Source: Burkholderiales bacterium
GTDB taxonomy: Bacteria; Pseudomonadota; Gammaproteobacteria; Burkholderiales; Burkholderiaceae_C
Assembly (NCBI GenBank): GCA_005793295.1
Contig: SXSX01000066.1
Location: 1 to 11,138 of the forward strand
Length of the DNA: 11,138 nucleotides
Direction of reading: 5' to 3'
Shown here one piece after another: positions 1 through 7,085 of the stretch. Positions within the stretch are counted from its first letter, which is position 1, and the number at the start of each line of letters is the position of its first letter. Position numbers and translations under genes: made by a program. The notes under the pieces were generated by a model. It saw nothing but the letters and a program-made list of their open reading frames with translations. It searched no databases and was not told the DNA's origin.

Positions 1-403
1 CAAACCGGTCTAAGGCTTCCAGTGCGTCAAGCTTATCGGCTTCACTCCACAGGGTTAAAAGAGCTCGCCAAGTCGGCACACTGGTCAAGCGGCCCATCAA
101 GACGTTGGTCAAAACATCCAAACGACCAATCAAATTGAACTGCTGAAAAACCATGGCGCAATTGCGACGCCATTGGTTCAAGGCCCTGCCTTCGAGGTCA
201 GTGACTACTGTGCCTTCATGTTCAATGGAACCAATTGTGGGTTCGTTCAAACGGTTGATCATGCGCAAGAGCGTGGATTTACCAGCGCCGGAGCGACCAA
301 TGATGCCGACAAAACTTCCAGCTTTAAAATCAAGCGAGACGTTGTCAACCGCCGTGGTGCTGCCAAAGCGCTTGGTGAGGTTGTGAAGTGCGAGAGTGTT
401 CAT
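1..403 (-). CDS. phnC: PhnC, phosphonate ABC transporter ATP-binding subunit (3' end cut by window edge)
   Basis: This is the ATPase of the PhnCDE phosphonate importer, acting on the cytoplasmic face of the inner membrane. The first 134 codons are visible and begin MNTLALHNLTKRFG. Walker A is GRSGAGKST at residues 36-44, followed by LLRMINRLNEPT, and the Q-loop reads VFQQFNLIGRLDVLTNVLMGR in two parts (VFQQFNLIG, then RLDVLTNVLMGR), which is typical of PhnC rather than PhnK or PhnL. The signature motif and Walker B lie beyond the left edge. The ATG at 403 is chosen because the ABC domain begins directly after it; no clear Shine-Dalgarno is visible. The gene follows phnM on the same strand after 80 bases with its own candidate Pho promoter, whereas in E. 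coli phnC comes first in the operon. phnD and phnE would be expected to follow, but that is inference. Confidence 0.93.
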   Translation of the reverse strand, partial: MNTLALHNLTKRFGSTTAVDNVSLDFKAGSFVGIIGRSGAGKSTLLRMINRLNEPTIGSIEHEGTVVTDLEGRALNQWRRNCAMVFQQFNLIGRLDVLTNVLMGRLTSVPTWRALLTLWSEADKLDALEALDRF

Positions 404-427
404 AGGTTGGAAGGGCGGCGTGGCACC

Positions 428-447
428 AGCTTTCAAATTAAAAAGCT
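428..447. repeat. Short A/T-looped inverted repeat in the phnM-phnC gap
   Basis: AGCTTT at 428-433 pairs with AAAGCT at 442-447 around an 8-base A/T loop. It lies in or just upstream of the predicted phnC leader. Neither strand has a run of T directly after the stem, and the stem is only six pairs, so it is not a convincing intrinsic terminator. It may have no function. Confidence 0.3.
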
Positions 448-481
448 AGCTTAGGTGGCCTGTATGTCATTGGTGTGACGA
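448..481 (-). promoter_or_regulatory. Candidate Pho box and -10 upstream of phnC
   Basis: Read on the minus strand, TCGTCAC (481-475), a 4-base spacer ACCA and ATGACAT (470-464) form two half-sites with 11-base spacing, each matching the E. coli half-site CTGTCAT/C at 5 of 7 positions. Exactly 10 bases further is TAAGCT (453-448), a weak -10, which would give a start near 441 and a leader of roughly 38 bases before the phnC ATG. The plus-strand reading of this 18-mer matches 15 of 18 bases at 7658-7675. The first half-site reaches to within 3 bases of the phnM stop. It suggests phnC has a phosphate-controlled promoter separate from phnG-M. Functional status is inference. Confidence 0.45.
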
Positions 482-483
482 AA

Positions 484-1653
484 CTAAACTACGCGAACAC
501 CACCGCGCCAGACCGCGCGAACTATGGGTTGTTGTCGTCCGTCGGCTAGCGTGGTGATTCGCATTTGAACTAAGTCAGCACGCATTTCAGGGGCAATACT
601 TCCGCGATCATGTAAGCCGATCGACTCGGCTGGATTGCGGCTCACCAAGGCAACTGCTTGGGGCAAGGTCAAGCCAGCGGTTTCCGTTAGGCGAACCAAG
701 GCAGAAAGCAGGCTACCTGGCACATAGTCTGACGACAAAATATCCATCAAACCCAATTGAGCAAGTTCTATGGCAGACACATTGCCGGAATGCGAGCCGC
801 CCCGAACCACATTGGGCCCACCCATGATGGTCAGCATGTTGCGATCGCGTGCAGCTTGGGCCGCGGCAACCGTGGTTGGAAACTCGCACACTGTGGCGCC
901 TTCGGCAAAAGCCTGTTCCACATGGGCAACAGTTGTGTCGTCGTGGCTTGCCAATGCGATTTGGTGCTCTTTGCAATAGGCCGTAAAGTAGGCTCGGTGG
1001 GGTTGCGCGTACAGAGATTGGAGCTCGATGGACATCGCTACGCGTTCGTCAAATTTCTCTCGGCTCCATCCTTTTTTTCCAGAAAAATAAATCCAAGCGT
1101 GTTCCAAGTTTTCCCACTGGCGCTGGCCTGGTGTGTGGTCCATCAGGGAGATCATGCGCACCATCGGGTTACCAATGAATGGGGCAAACAACTCCAGCGT
1201 GTTGGGCGCAGGCAGTTCGCAGCGCACATGCAGCAAGTGATCAGCACGCAAGGTTCCACGCTCAGAAAATTCTTTAATACAGTCGAGTACAGAATTCCAT
1301 TCGCTGCCGCGCACACTCTCGGGGTCGGCTTCACCAACCCCCAAGGCGTCTAACACCGTGGTGATCCCTGCTGCAGCAATTTCTGCATCATGGGCCAACA
1401 GCGCAGGCGGATCGTCCCACCGCACTTTGGGCCGGGGCATCAGGTGGCGCTCAAAATTGTCGGTGTGCACCTCCACCATGCCAGGCATTAAATAGTCACC
1501 TTGCAAATCAATCGCGCCGCTGACAGCGCTTGCGCCTTGGTCTATGCTCTCAATGGTTCCACCGTGGCTATACAGCGTTCCATTGACGACTTCGTCATCG
1601 AGCACCAGGCGGGCGTTGGTAAAAACCGTAGGGTTTGCGGTTGGTGAGTTCAT
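484..1653 (-). CDS. phnM: PhnM, alpha-D-ribose 1-methylphosphonate 5-triphosphate diphosphatase
   Basis: PhnM is an amidohydrolase-superfamily enzyme that releases pyrophosphate from ribose 1-phosphonate 5-triphosphate, giving the 5-phosphate that PhnJ cleaves. The 389-residue product is close to the 378 residues of E. coli PhnM. The N-terminal part carries the metal-binding HTDN motif (H63 and D65) followed by FERHLMPRPKVRWDDP, typical of PhnM. Further on are SHDDTT, GGPNVVRGGSHSGNVSA and the LSSDYVPGSLLSALVRL block (read as LSSDYVPGS then LLSALVRL), all conserved family segments. The ATG at 1653 overlaps the phnL stop as ATGA, implying translational coupling. It ends with TAG at 484-486 and is the last gene of the phnG-M block. 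No defect is visible. Confidence 0.96.
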   Translation of the reverse strand: MNSPTANPTVFTNARLVLDDEVVNGTLYSHGGTIESIDQGASAVSGAIDLQGDYLMPGMVEVHTDNFERHLMPRPKVRWDDPPALLAHDAEIAAAGITTVLDALGVGEADPESVRGSEWNSVLDCIKEFSERGTLRADHLLHVRCELPAPNTLELFAPFIGNPMVRMISLMDHTPGQRQWENLEHAWIYFSGKKGWSREKFDERVAMSIELQSLYAQPHRAYFTAYCKEHQIALASHDDTTVAHVEQAFAEGATVCEFPTTVAAAQAARDRNMLTIMGGPNVVRGGSHSGNVSAIELAQLGLMDILSSDYVPGSLLSALVRLTETAGLTLPQAVALVSRNPAESIGLHDRGSIAPEMRADLVQMRITTLADGRQQPIVRAVWRGGVRVV

Positions 1654-2381
1654 AACGTGGTCTTAAAAGATTGCATCGCAACGGTGCGACTGGCGACGGC
1701 TTGTGCGACATGGTCATCGTGAAAAATGCCAAGGATGGCAACACCTTGGGCGCGGGCTTGGGTAATCAGCTCGATCACCGTTAGTGTGTTTTCGGGGTCC
1801 AAAGAGGCGGTGGGTTCATCGAGCAACAACAAAGGCCGCGGCTTAATGAAACTACGGGCGATATTGATGCGCTGTTGCTCGCCTCCGGAAAATGTTGCCG
1901 GTGGCAGCTGCCAAAGCGACTGTGGAATACGCAAACGGGTAAGCCAATGTGCGGCTTGTTCGCGGGCTTGGGCCTTGCTGATGTTGGCGTCCCCACCTTC
2001 GAGCAATGGTTCAGCCACGATGTCAATCGCTGCGACGCGCGGAATCACCCGCAAGAACTGGCTCACATAACCCATGGTTTGGCTGCGCAGGTGGAGCACG
2101 GTTCGGGCGCTGGCTTGGGTGATGTCTATGGGGGTCCCATCGGTATCACGCACCCAAATATGCCCTTGGCTGGCACGGTAGTTTCCAAAAGCGAGCTTGA
2201 GAACCGTGCTTTTTCCCATGCCCGAGGGTCCACTTAAACGCACGCACTCCCCGGGTAGCAAAGACAAATGAAAGTCATGAAGAACAGGCAATTCGGTGCT
2301 GCTTTGCAAATGCAAAACAAAATGTTTGCTAACCCCTTGCATGTCTAGCAAAGGGGTAGATCCGGTATTTGCATGGGTCAT
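1650..2381 (-). CDS. phnL: PhnL, C-P lyase ABC-type ATP-binding protein
   Basis: PhnL is an ABC ATPase of the C-P lyase system, not a transporter subunit; it works with PhnK on the PhnGHIJ core in the cytoplasm and is needed for forming the ribose 1-phosphonate intermediate. The 243-residue protein is slightly longer than the roughly 226 residues of E. coli PhnL. All ABC motifs are seen: Walker A GPSGMGKST at 51-59, Q108 in the Q-loop (YVSQFLRVIPR), signature FSGGEQQR at 164-171 and Walker B LLLLDEPTASLD around 184-195. VSQFLRVIPRV and the following AEPLLE are typical of PhnL. Its ATG overlaps the phnK stop and its TGA overlaps the phnM ATG, each as ATGA, so it is coupled on both sides. Confidence 0.95.
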   Translation of the reverse strand: MTHANTGSTPLLDMQGVSKHFVLHLQSSTELPVLHDFHLSLLPGECVRLSGPSGMGKSTVLKLAFGNYRASQGHIWVRDTDGTPIDITQASARTVLHLRSQTMGYVSQFLRVIPRVAAIDIVAEPLLEGGDANISKAQAREQAAHWLTRLRIPQSLWQLPPATFSGGEQQRINIARSFIKPRPLLLLDEPTASLDPENTLTVIELITQARAQGVAILGIFHDDHVAQAVASRTVAMQSFKTTL

Positions 2382-3166
2382 GGTTGAAGCACCGAAGAAA
2401 CCAAAAGCTGGGTGTAAGGATGTTGGGGGTCGTCTAAAACTTGGTCGGTCAAGCCGGTTTCGACGGCTTGGCCGTTTTGCATCACCAGCATGCGTTGGGC
2501 CAACAAGCGAGCTACTGCTAAATCATGGGTGACGATGATGGCAGCGAGGTTCATCTGGCGGGTCAGCATGCGCAACATATCGAGCAGCCGGGCTTGTACC
2601 GAAACGTCCAAGCCCGAGGTGGGTTCATCCATAAAGACCAAGCGCGGTTGTGTGATCAGATTGCGGGCGATTTGAAGCCGCTGGCGCATTCCCCCGGAAA
2701 ACGTATCAGGCCGATCATCCATTCGGCTGGGACTTATTTCCACGCGTTCTAACCATTCGGTAGCTTGCTCGCGCAGCCGGCCGTAATGGCGCTGGCCTAG
2801 CGCCATCAAGCGCTCGCTGACGTTGGCGCCGGCCGATACATTCATACGCAGTCCGTCGGCGGCGTTTTGGTGAACAAAGCCCCAGTCGGTGCGAGAAAGC
2901 AAGCGCCGCTGCGCCTCTGTCATGGCGTAAATATCTTGTAATCCGTGGTCGCGCATTTCAAACGACACCTGCCCGGCACTGGGCGTGTGGCGGGCTGCAA
3001 CCGCGTTGAGCAAAGTGGTTTTCCCTGATCCAGATTCACCCACAATCGCTAGCACCTCGCCGGGCCACAGATCAAAAGAAATATCGCGAACCACGGAGCG
3101 AGCGCCATAAGCGCAGGCCAAGCCCTGCACGCGCATGAGGGGTGGCGTGTTGTCGGTGTAGGTCAT
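2378..3166 (-). CDS. phnK: PhnK, C-P lyase ABC-type ATP-binding protein
   Basis: PhnK is an ABC ATPase that binds the C-P lyase core complex at PhnJ and, with PhnL, couples ATP hydrolysis to its cycle. Although it resembles oligopeptide-transporter ATPases, its place in the operon and its sequence (DISFDLWPGEVLAIVGES, ending QHPYTQLLVSSVLQP) are those of PhnK. Walker A is GESGSGKTT at residues 43-51; FSGGMRQRLQIARNL is the signature region and LVFMDEPTSGLD is Walker B. An ORF runs upstream to a TTG at 3193, but the ATG at 3166 is preferred: it overlaps the phnJ TGA as ATGA, like the K/L and L/M junctions, and gives 262 residues, near the 252 of E. coli PhnK. Confidence 0.95.
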   Translation of the reverse strand: MTYTDNTPPLMRVQGLACAYGARSVVRDISFDLWPGEVLAIVGESGSGKTTLLNAVAARHTPSAGQVSFEMRDHGLQDIYAMTEAQRRLLSRTDWGFVHQNAADGLRMNVSAGANVSERLMALGQRHYGRLREQATEWLERVEISPSRMDDRPDTFSGGMRQRLQIARNLITQPRLVFMDEPTSGLDVSVQARLLDMLRMLTRQMNLAAIIVTHDLAVARLLAQRMLVMQNGQAVETGLTDQVLDDPQHPYTQLLVSSVLQP

Positions 3167-4035
3167 GGGGTGCCTGCTTGGCGTTTTCCGCAATAGTCAC
3201 TGTCTGAGCAAACAAACATGCGCGTGCCTTGGTCATCCATCAACACTTCGTCGAGAAAGCTTTCACGCGAGCCGCAGAGTTCACAGGCAGCGTCCCAACA
3301 CTGCACTTCAAACGGATGGTCTTCAAACCCTAGGCTCTCTACCGTGGTGTAGGGCGGCACTGCATAAATACGCTTTTCTCGACCCGCACCGAAGAGTTGC
3401 AATGCGGGATTCAAATGCATTTTTGGGTTGTCAAATTTGGGGATGGGCGAGGGCGACATGATGTAGCGGCTATTGACCAAAACGGGGTAGTCGTATGTTG
3501 TTGCGATGTGACCGTAGTGGGCCAGATCTTCAAAAAGATTGACATGCATCAGGCCGTACTCTTGCAAGGCATGCAGTTTTCGGGTTTCTGTTTCGCGCGG
3601 CTCCAGGTGCTGCATCGGCTCTGGCACAGGCACTTGGTACACCAACACTTGGCCTTCGCGCAGCGGCGTTTCTGGAATGCGGTGGCGGGTTTGGATAATG
3701 CTGGCGCTGGTGGTGTCGGTGGTCACTTCCACGCCGGTGGTGCGTTGAAAGAAACGCCGAATATTGACGGCGTTGACCGTGTCGTCAGAACCTTGGTCAA
3801 TCACCTTGAGTACGTCAACAGGGCCAATGATGGAAGCGGTTACCTGAATACCGCCCGTACCCCAGCCGTACGGGAGCGGCATTTCGCGGGAGCCAAACGG
3901 AACTTGGTAGCCGGGAATAGCCACCGCTTTCAAAATAGCGCGGCGAATCATGCGCGTGGTGCGTTCGTCCAAATATGCAAAATTGATGCGGGGGTCACGC
4001 ACCAAGCTGGGGGTGATGGTTTCAACCGGCAGCAT
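3163..4035 (-). CDS. phnJ: PhnJ, radical SAM C-P bond-cleaving enzyme
   Basis: PhnJ is the catalytic subunit that breaks the carbon-phosphorus bond of 5-phosphoribosyl 1-phosphonate, releasing the alkane (methane from methylphosphonate) and 5-phosphoribosyl 1,2-cyclic phosphate. It has 290 residues against 281 in E. coli, with a consistent +10 offset. The four functional cysteines are present at E. coli spacing: C251 and C254 (CELC), C276 and C282 (VCSDSDYC), corresponding to cluster ligands C241, C244, C266 and thiyl-radical residue C272. G42 in AVAIPGYQVPFG corresponds to the glycyl-radical G32. The ATG at 4035 is chosen over an upstream extension to 4107 because AAAGGA at 4046-4041 sits 5 bases before it. 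The start overlaps the end of phnI by 14 bases and the TGA overlaps the phnK ATG. The enzyme looks intact. Confidence 0.97.
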   Translation of the reverse strand: MLPVETITPSLVRDPRINFAYLDERTTRMIRRAILKAVAIPGYQVPFGSREMPLPYGWGTGGIQVTASIIGPVDVLKVIDQGSDDTVNAVNIRRFFQRTTGVEVTTDTTSASIIQTRHRIPETPLREGQVLVYQVPVPEPMQHLEPRETETRKLHALQEYGLMHVNLFEDLAHYGHIATTYDYPVLVNSRYIMSPSPIPKFDNPKMHLNPALQLFGAGREKRIYAVPPYTTVESLGFEDHPFEVQCWDAACELCGSRESFLDEVLMDDQGTRMFVCSDSDYCGKRQAGTP

Positions 4036-5116
4036 GTGCGTCCTTTGGAATTGCGAAGGATTGGCGCATTTTTCGCACCAACTCCAACTCCGATTGGAAG
4101 TCAACATAATGCGGCAACTTCAAATGCTGCACAAAACCAGAGCTCTCTAAGCTGTCGCTGTGCGACATCACAAATTCTTGCATTTGGGCTGGCGCGGTGA
4201 CTGCTTCGCCTAATTCATCGACCCGCAATGCGCGGTCTACCAAGGCCATGGCCATGGCTTTGCGTTCGCTGTGGCCAAAGGCCAAGCCATAGCCGCGGGT
4301 GAATTGCGGAGGCTGCGCGTGGCTGCCTTGAAACTGATTGATCATTTGGCACTCGGTGATGGGCAGGTCACCAATCGAAATCTCGAACCCCAGCTCTTCC
4401 GGCGCAATGCTCAAGTTCACGGTTCCAAACCGAATTTCGCCGACAAACGGATGCGATTCTGAGTAGCCGCGTTGCGTGGACTACGCCATGGCCAGCAAAA
4501 ATCCTTCGTCGGCCCGCGCGAGGTTTTGTAATCGGGCGGAGCGGTCTGCAGGAAACCGCACGGGCTGCCGTGTGAGATCAAACGGGTCGGGATCGCCGCT
4601 GGGCGCGGGTTGGGTTTCCAGCAGGCTTTCATGGTGAAGCAAATCAACCACACGGGGCGTGGCTTCGGTGCTGGCCTGCGCTTGCCGTGCGACGGGGGCT
4701 TTAGCGCCTGTGGCCAGCAGGCTGAAATCCAACAACCGCTGGGTGTAGTCGTAGGTGGGGCCTAACACTTGGCCACCTGGCAAATCTTTAAACGCGGCTG
4801 AGATTCGCCGTGCAATTTGCATCCCTGCGGTATCGAGCGGCACGCTGTAGCCTAAGCGCGGCAGCGTGGCGCGGTAAGCCCGCAGCAAAAATATCGCTTC
4901 TACCAAATCACCTGCGCTTTGTTTGATGGCCAAGGCCGCAAGTTGGGGGTCGTAGACCGAACCTTCGGTCATGACTCGGTCCACCGCCAAGCGAAGTTGC
5001 TGTCGAATTTGATCGACGCTGAGCTCTTCTACGGCGGGGTCGCCCCGGCGCTGCTGGGCCAAGAGGTCATAGCTATTGAGAATGGCAGACTCGCCCCCTT
5101 TGACGGCTACATACAT
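4022..5116 (-). pseudogene. phnI: PhnI, C-P lyase core subunit, interrupted by an in-frame amber codon
   Basis: PhnI is the nucleosidase-like core subunit that, with PhnG, H and L, replaces adenine of ATP by the phosphonate. It begins MYVAVKGGESAILNSYDLL at the ATG 5116, with AAGGA a few bases upstream, and runs 211 residues to LARADEGFLLAMA. The next codon is TAG (4483-4481). In the same frame the protein continues STQRGYSESHPFVGEIR to a TGA at 4024-4022. From memory E. coli PhnI reads LLALAYSTQRGYG here, so the stop replaces one tyrosine codon (TAC or TAT to TAG). With it read through the product is 364 residues, near the 354 of E. coli. The part beyond the stop is conserved and includes HLKLPH (H331, H336), matching the zinc-binding H328 and H333 at the PhnI-PhnJ interface. 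No frameshift is visible. It could be a real recent mutation, strain variation, a base-call error or, less likely, a suppressed stop. Confidence 0.9.
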
Positions 5117-5121
5117 AGGGT

Positions 5122-5748
5122 TTAGTCCTTGATCAAAGTGGAGCGCGGCAAACCCACCAACGACACGCCGTGGGTAAATATAAAGTCAACCCCGCACGGG
5201 GAGTGGGCTTGGCTCGCTCGGCGTTGGGCAGTAAATTCTGGCGCCACGCCTTCAATATGCAAATGTCGGGTGTCGTTGATCCCAGGTCCGCTGATAGACC
5301 ACCCACCTGCTTGGTCCGATGTAGCCAAGCCCATGACCTGCACCACACACGTTGCCGACTGCTCCGGATATTCCGCGGTGCCTTGGGCCAACTGCTCGAA
5401 TGCTGGCATTTCTGAGGGATAGGCCACCCAAATAAAATCGGCCTCTTTGGAGTCTGCAACGAGAGTGCAGCCGGTATGAAATCGCAGCCAAGTGGCGGCG
5501 TCACTGGCATCAAAACCAGACGAGAGCCAGAGCTTACAGTCTTGGTCCAACAAAGCCAGCAACAACGCAGCCGCTGCAGGGTGTGCGTTTTGGGGCGCTT
5601 GCATGGATTGCATAGGGCCGCTCAGATCCAAAAACTGTAAGCGGCCTGGTAATGACAAAGCGTCTAGGGCTTGGCGAAAAACGGTTTGACTGCATACAGC
5701 AGGTTCTGCGAATCCGCGACCCAAGTCTTTGAGTGAAGGCTGAATCAC
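5122..5748 (-). CDS. phnH: PhnH, C-P lyase core subunit
   Basis: PhnH is a subunit of the PhnGHIJ core and is needed for making the ribose 1-phosphonate 5-triphosphate intermediate; it is thought to have a structural role. The product has 208 residues (194 in E. coli). Family segments seen are FRQALDALSLPGR near the N-terminus, WLRFHTGCTLV in the middle, SGPGI, and the C-terminal CGVDFIFTHGVSLVGLPRST. The start is the GTG at 5748-5746, which overlaps the phnG TGA as GTGA; no ATG gives a better start, so the unusual codon is well supported. Its TAA lies 5 bases before the phnI ATG, and the last codons (AAGGAC) supply the phnI ribosome binding site. Confidence 0.95.
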   Translation of the reverse strand: MIQPSLKDLGRGFAEPAVCSQTVFRQALDALSLPGRLQFLDLSGPMQSMQAPQNAHPAAAALLLALLDQDCKLWLSSGFDASDAATWLRFHTGCTLVADSKEADFIWVAYPSEMPAFEQLAQGTAEYPEQSATCVVQVMGLATSDQAGGWSISGPGINDTRHLHIEGVAPEFTAQRRASQAHSPCGVDFIFTHGVSLVGLPRSTLIKD

Positions 5749-6272
5749 GATGCATCGTCCTCGTCGTCTGCGCCTCTTCCCGCTTCCCGTGCGACCGTAA
5801 AAAATTCGACCCGGGTTGCCTGCGCCTGCGCATTTTTTTCTTGTGCTTGGTCTGACAGCATTCGGCTTAAGGGCCGCAGCAGCAACTGATCCCAGTGTTC
5901 ATGCAATGCGGGTTCTTGCAGCAGTGCGTCGGCCAAAGCGGCAAGCTGCGCATGGCGGTGTGAATTTCCCATAATGTAGGCAACACCGACTTGGCGGCAA
6001 CCGGTCACGTTGGCATCGGGCTTGAGTACGCACCGCGTGACGCTCACCTCGCCCAAGTTAAAGCGTTGCCCGGTTCCACCGGCGCGACCCTGTACCATCA
6101 TCAACCCGGTTTCGGTCGGACGAAGCCATTGCAAATCGCCCGCACTCAATGCTGCAAGATGTTTTTCTAACAGCGCCTCTGGGGATCGCGCCAAGAGGGC
6201 CATCCATGTTTTTCGCGCGGCGGCGTCTGGCGGCAGTGCTTTTGGGGTGGGGGTGTAATCGGGTTGCAACAT
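5745..6272 (-). CDS. phnG: PhnG, C-P lyase core subunit
   Basis: PhnG is the first gene of the C-P lyase block and a small subunit of the PhnGHIJ core that pairs with PhnI. The product has 175 residues, against 150 in E. coli. It shows the family's RKTWMALLARSP start, then TETGLMMVQGRAGGTGQRFNLGE (best seen as TETGLMMVQGR and GGTGQRFNLGE), VTRCVLK, and the C-terminal RVEFFTVAREAG, followed by an acidic tail GADDEDDAS absent from the E. coli protein. The ATG at 6272 is the first in frame and lies about 20 bases past the start site predicted from the candidate Pho promoter; no strong Shine-Dalgarno is seen. It is divergent from the DUF1045 gene across 60 bases. Confidence 0.95.
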   Translation of the reverse strand: MLQPDYTPTPKALPPDAAARKTWMALLARSPEALLEKHLAALSAGDLQWLRPTETGLMMVQGRAGGTGQRFNLGEVSVTRCVLKPDANVTGCRQVGVAYIMGNSHRHAQLAALADALLQEPALHEHWDQLLLRPLSRMLSDQAQEKNAQAQATRVEFFTVAREAGRGADDEDDAS

Positions 6273-6285
6273 CGCGGTGGTATCT

Positions 6286-6316
6286 TTGACTCACAAGACT
6301 TTACGACCGCCATATT
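6286..6316 (+). promoter_or_regulatory. Weak candidate sigma-70-like promoter for the DUF1045-phnN pair
   Basis: TTGACT (6286-6291) resembles a -35 and CATATT (6311-6316) a -10 with 4 of 6 matches, but the spacing is 19 bases, longer than usual. A start near 6323 would leave a leader of only about 10 bases before the ATG at 6333. It is the only plausible forward promoter I find in the 60-base divergent gap. Confidence 0.2.
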
Positions 6317-6331
6317 TCTTTTTTGTGACGC
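6298..6331 (-). promoter_or_regulatory. Candidate Pho box and -10 upstream of phnG
   Basis: On the minus strand GCGTCAC (6331-6325) is followed by AAAA and AAGAAAT (6320-6314), a good and a poor half-site (5 and 3 of 7 matches to CTGTCAT/C) with 11-base spacing. A further partial half-site CGGTCGT follows 11 bases on (6309-6303). TAAAGT (6303-6298), 4 of 6 matches to a -10, lies exactly 10 bases after the second half-site and predicts a start about 20 bases before the phnG ATG. The box ends one base from the ATG of the divergent DUF1045 gene. The weak second half-site keeps confidence low, but the position matches the expected PhoB control of phn operons. Confidence 0.4.
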
Positions 6332-6332
6332 A

Positions 6333-7085
6333 ATGACCGAACCATCCCTAGCCCAACCTACCGTTGCGAGCAGCCCGTATCGCCACGCTGCCTACTTCGC
6401 ACCCAAGAGCGATTCGCTCGCGTGGGACTTGGGTTCGCGCTGGCTCGGTCGCTGCGCATTCAGCGGTAAAACGCTCACTCAGCCCTCCATCGACAGCATC
6501 GACGCGGAGTCGTTTCATCGCCTCACCCAATCGCCCAGACTGTATGGATGGCACGCCACGCTCAAAGCGCCCTTTGAGCTAGCGCTTGATATCTCCTTAG
6601 AAAAGCTGCAAGCGGCTTTTACGCAGGCCAGCGCTATTGACGTGGGCCCGTTCCATCTGGAATTACAACTCGCCGACGTGGGTGATTTTTTGGCCTTGGT
6701 GCCGCGCCAGCCCAGTGCGCCACTGAACGTCTTGGCCGATCGCTGCGTCAGAGAATTGCATCCTTGCGCGTTGCCCCTTTCGGAGTCTGAATTGACGCGC
6801 CGCCGTGCAGGTGGTCTGACTGCGCAACAGGAAAAACTGTTGCAGCAGTGGGGCTACCCCTTCGTGATGGAAGCATTTCATTTTCATCTGACGCTCACAG
6901 GGTCTTTGCGTGATGTTGATGCTGCGACGCGAAGCGCTTTACTCGCCGCTGCAAATGATTGGTTTGCGCCACTCTTAGATCACGGCGTGGCTATCGATGC
7001 TATTACTTGGTTTGCGCAAGATGTGCAGGGTGGCGACTTTCGCTGGGTTGAGCGTTTTGACTTGAGGCCTTTCCCATGCGCTTGA
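6333..7085 (+). CDS. DUF1045 putative phosphonate metabolism protein (2H phosphoesterase-like)
   Basis: The product belongs to the DUF1045 family found with C-P lyase operons. It shows the two H-x-T motifs of the 2H phosphoesterase superfamily: H74-A-T76 in YGWHATLKAPF and H185-L-T187 in FHFHLTLTG; such enzymes act on cyclic phosphodiesters. The window has no phnP, whose product opens 5-phosphoribosyl 1,2-cyclic phosphate, so this protein may do that step or a related repair; that is inference from motif and context. It has 250 residues from the ATG at 6333. An in-frame TTG at 6264 lies inside phnG and would add an unconserved-looking 23 residues, so the ATG is preferred, though no Shine-Dalgarno is visible. 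The last 10 bases overlap phnN, indicating a two-gene operon divergent from phnG. Confidence 0.9.
   Translation: MTEPSLAQPTVASSPYRHAAYFAPKSDSLAWDLGSRWLGRCAFSGKTLTQPSIDSIDAESFHRLTQSPRLYGWHATLKAPFELALDISLEKLQAAFTQASAIDVGPFHLELQLADVGDFLALVPRQPSAPLNVLADRCVRELHPCALPLSESELTRRRAGGLTAQQEKLLQQWGYPFVMEAFHFHLTLTGSLRDVDAATRSALLAAANDWFAPLLDHGVAIDAITWFAQDVQGGDFRWVERFDLRPFPCA

Noticed and set aside
428..447. Inverted repeat after phnM as an intrinsic terminator
   Set aside because: Six-pair A/T-rich stem with no T run following on the minus strand, and it lies downstream of the predicted phnC -10.
757..1353. 198-residue plus-strand ORF inside phnM
   Set aside because: Shadow of phnM, whose conserved motifs prove the minus-strand frame.
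4036..4107. Upstream extension of phnJ to 4107
   Set aside because: It lies within the conserved end of phnI, and AAAGGA just before the ATG at 4035 marks the real start.
3397..4200. 267-residue plus-strand ORF opposite phnJ and phnI
   Set aside because: Shadow of phnJ; repetitive low-information composition and no recognisable domain.
4417..4653. Alternative-frame ORF spanning the phnI amber codon, considered as a frameshift continuation
   Set aside because: Its translation has no PhnI similarity; the homologous sequence continues in the original frame on both sides of the TAG, so this is a substitution and not a frameshift.
6264..6332. Upstream extension of the DUF1045 frame to a TTG inside phnG
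   Set aside because: It would add 23 residues that do not look like part of the domain and overlap the phnG start and the divergent control region; the ATG at 6333 gives the expected domain start.
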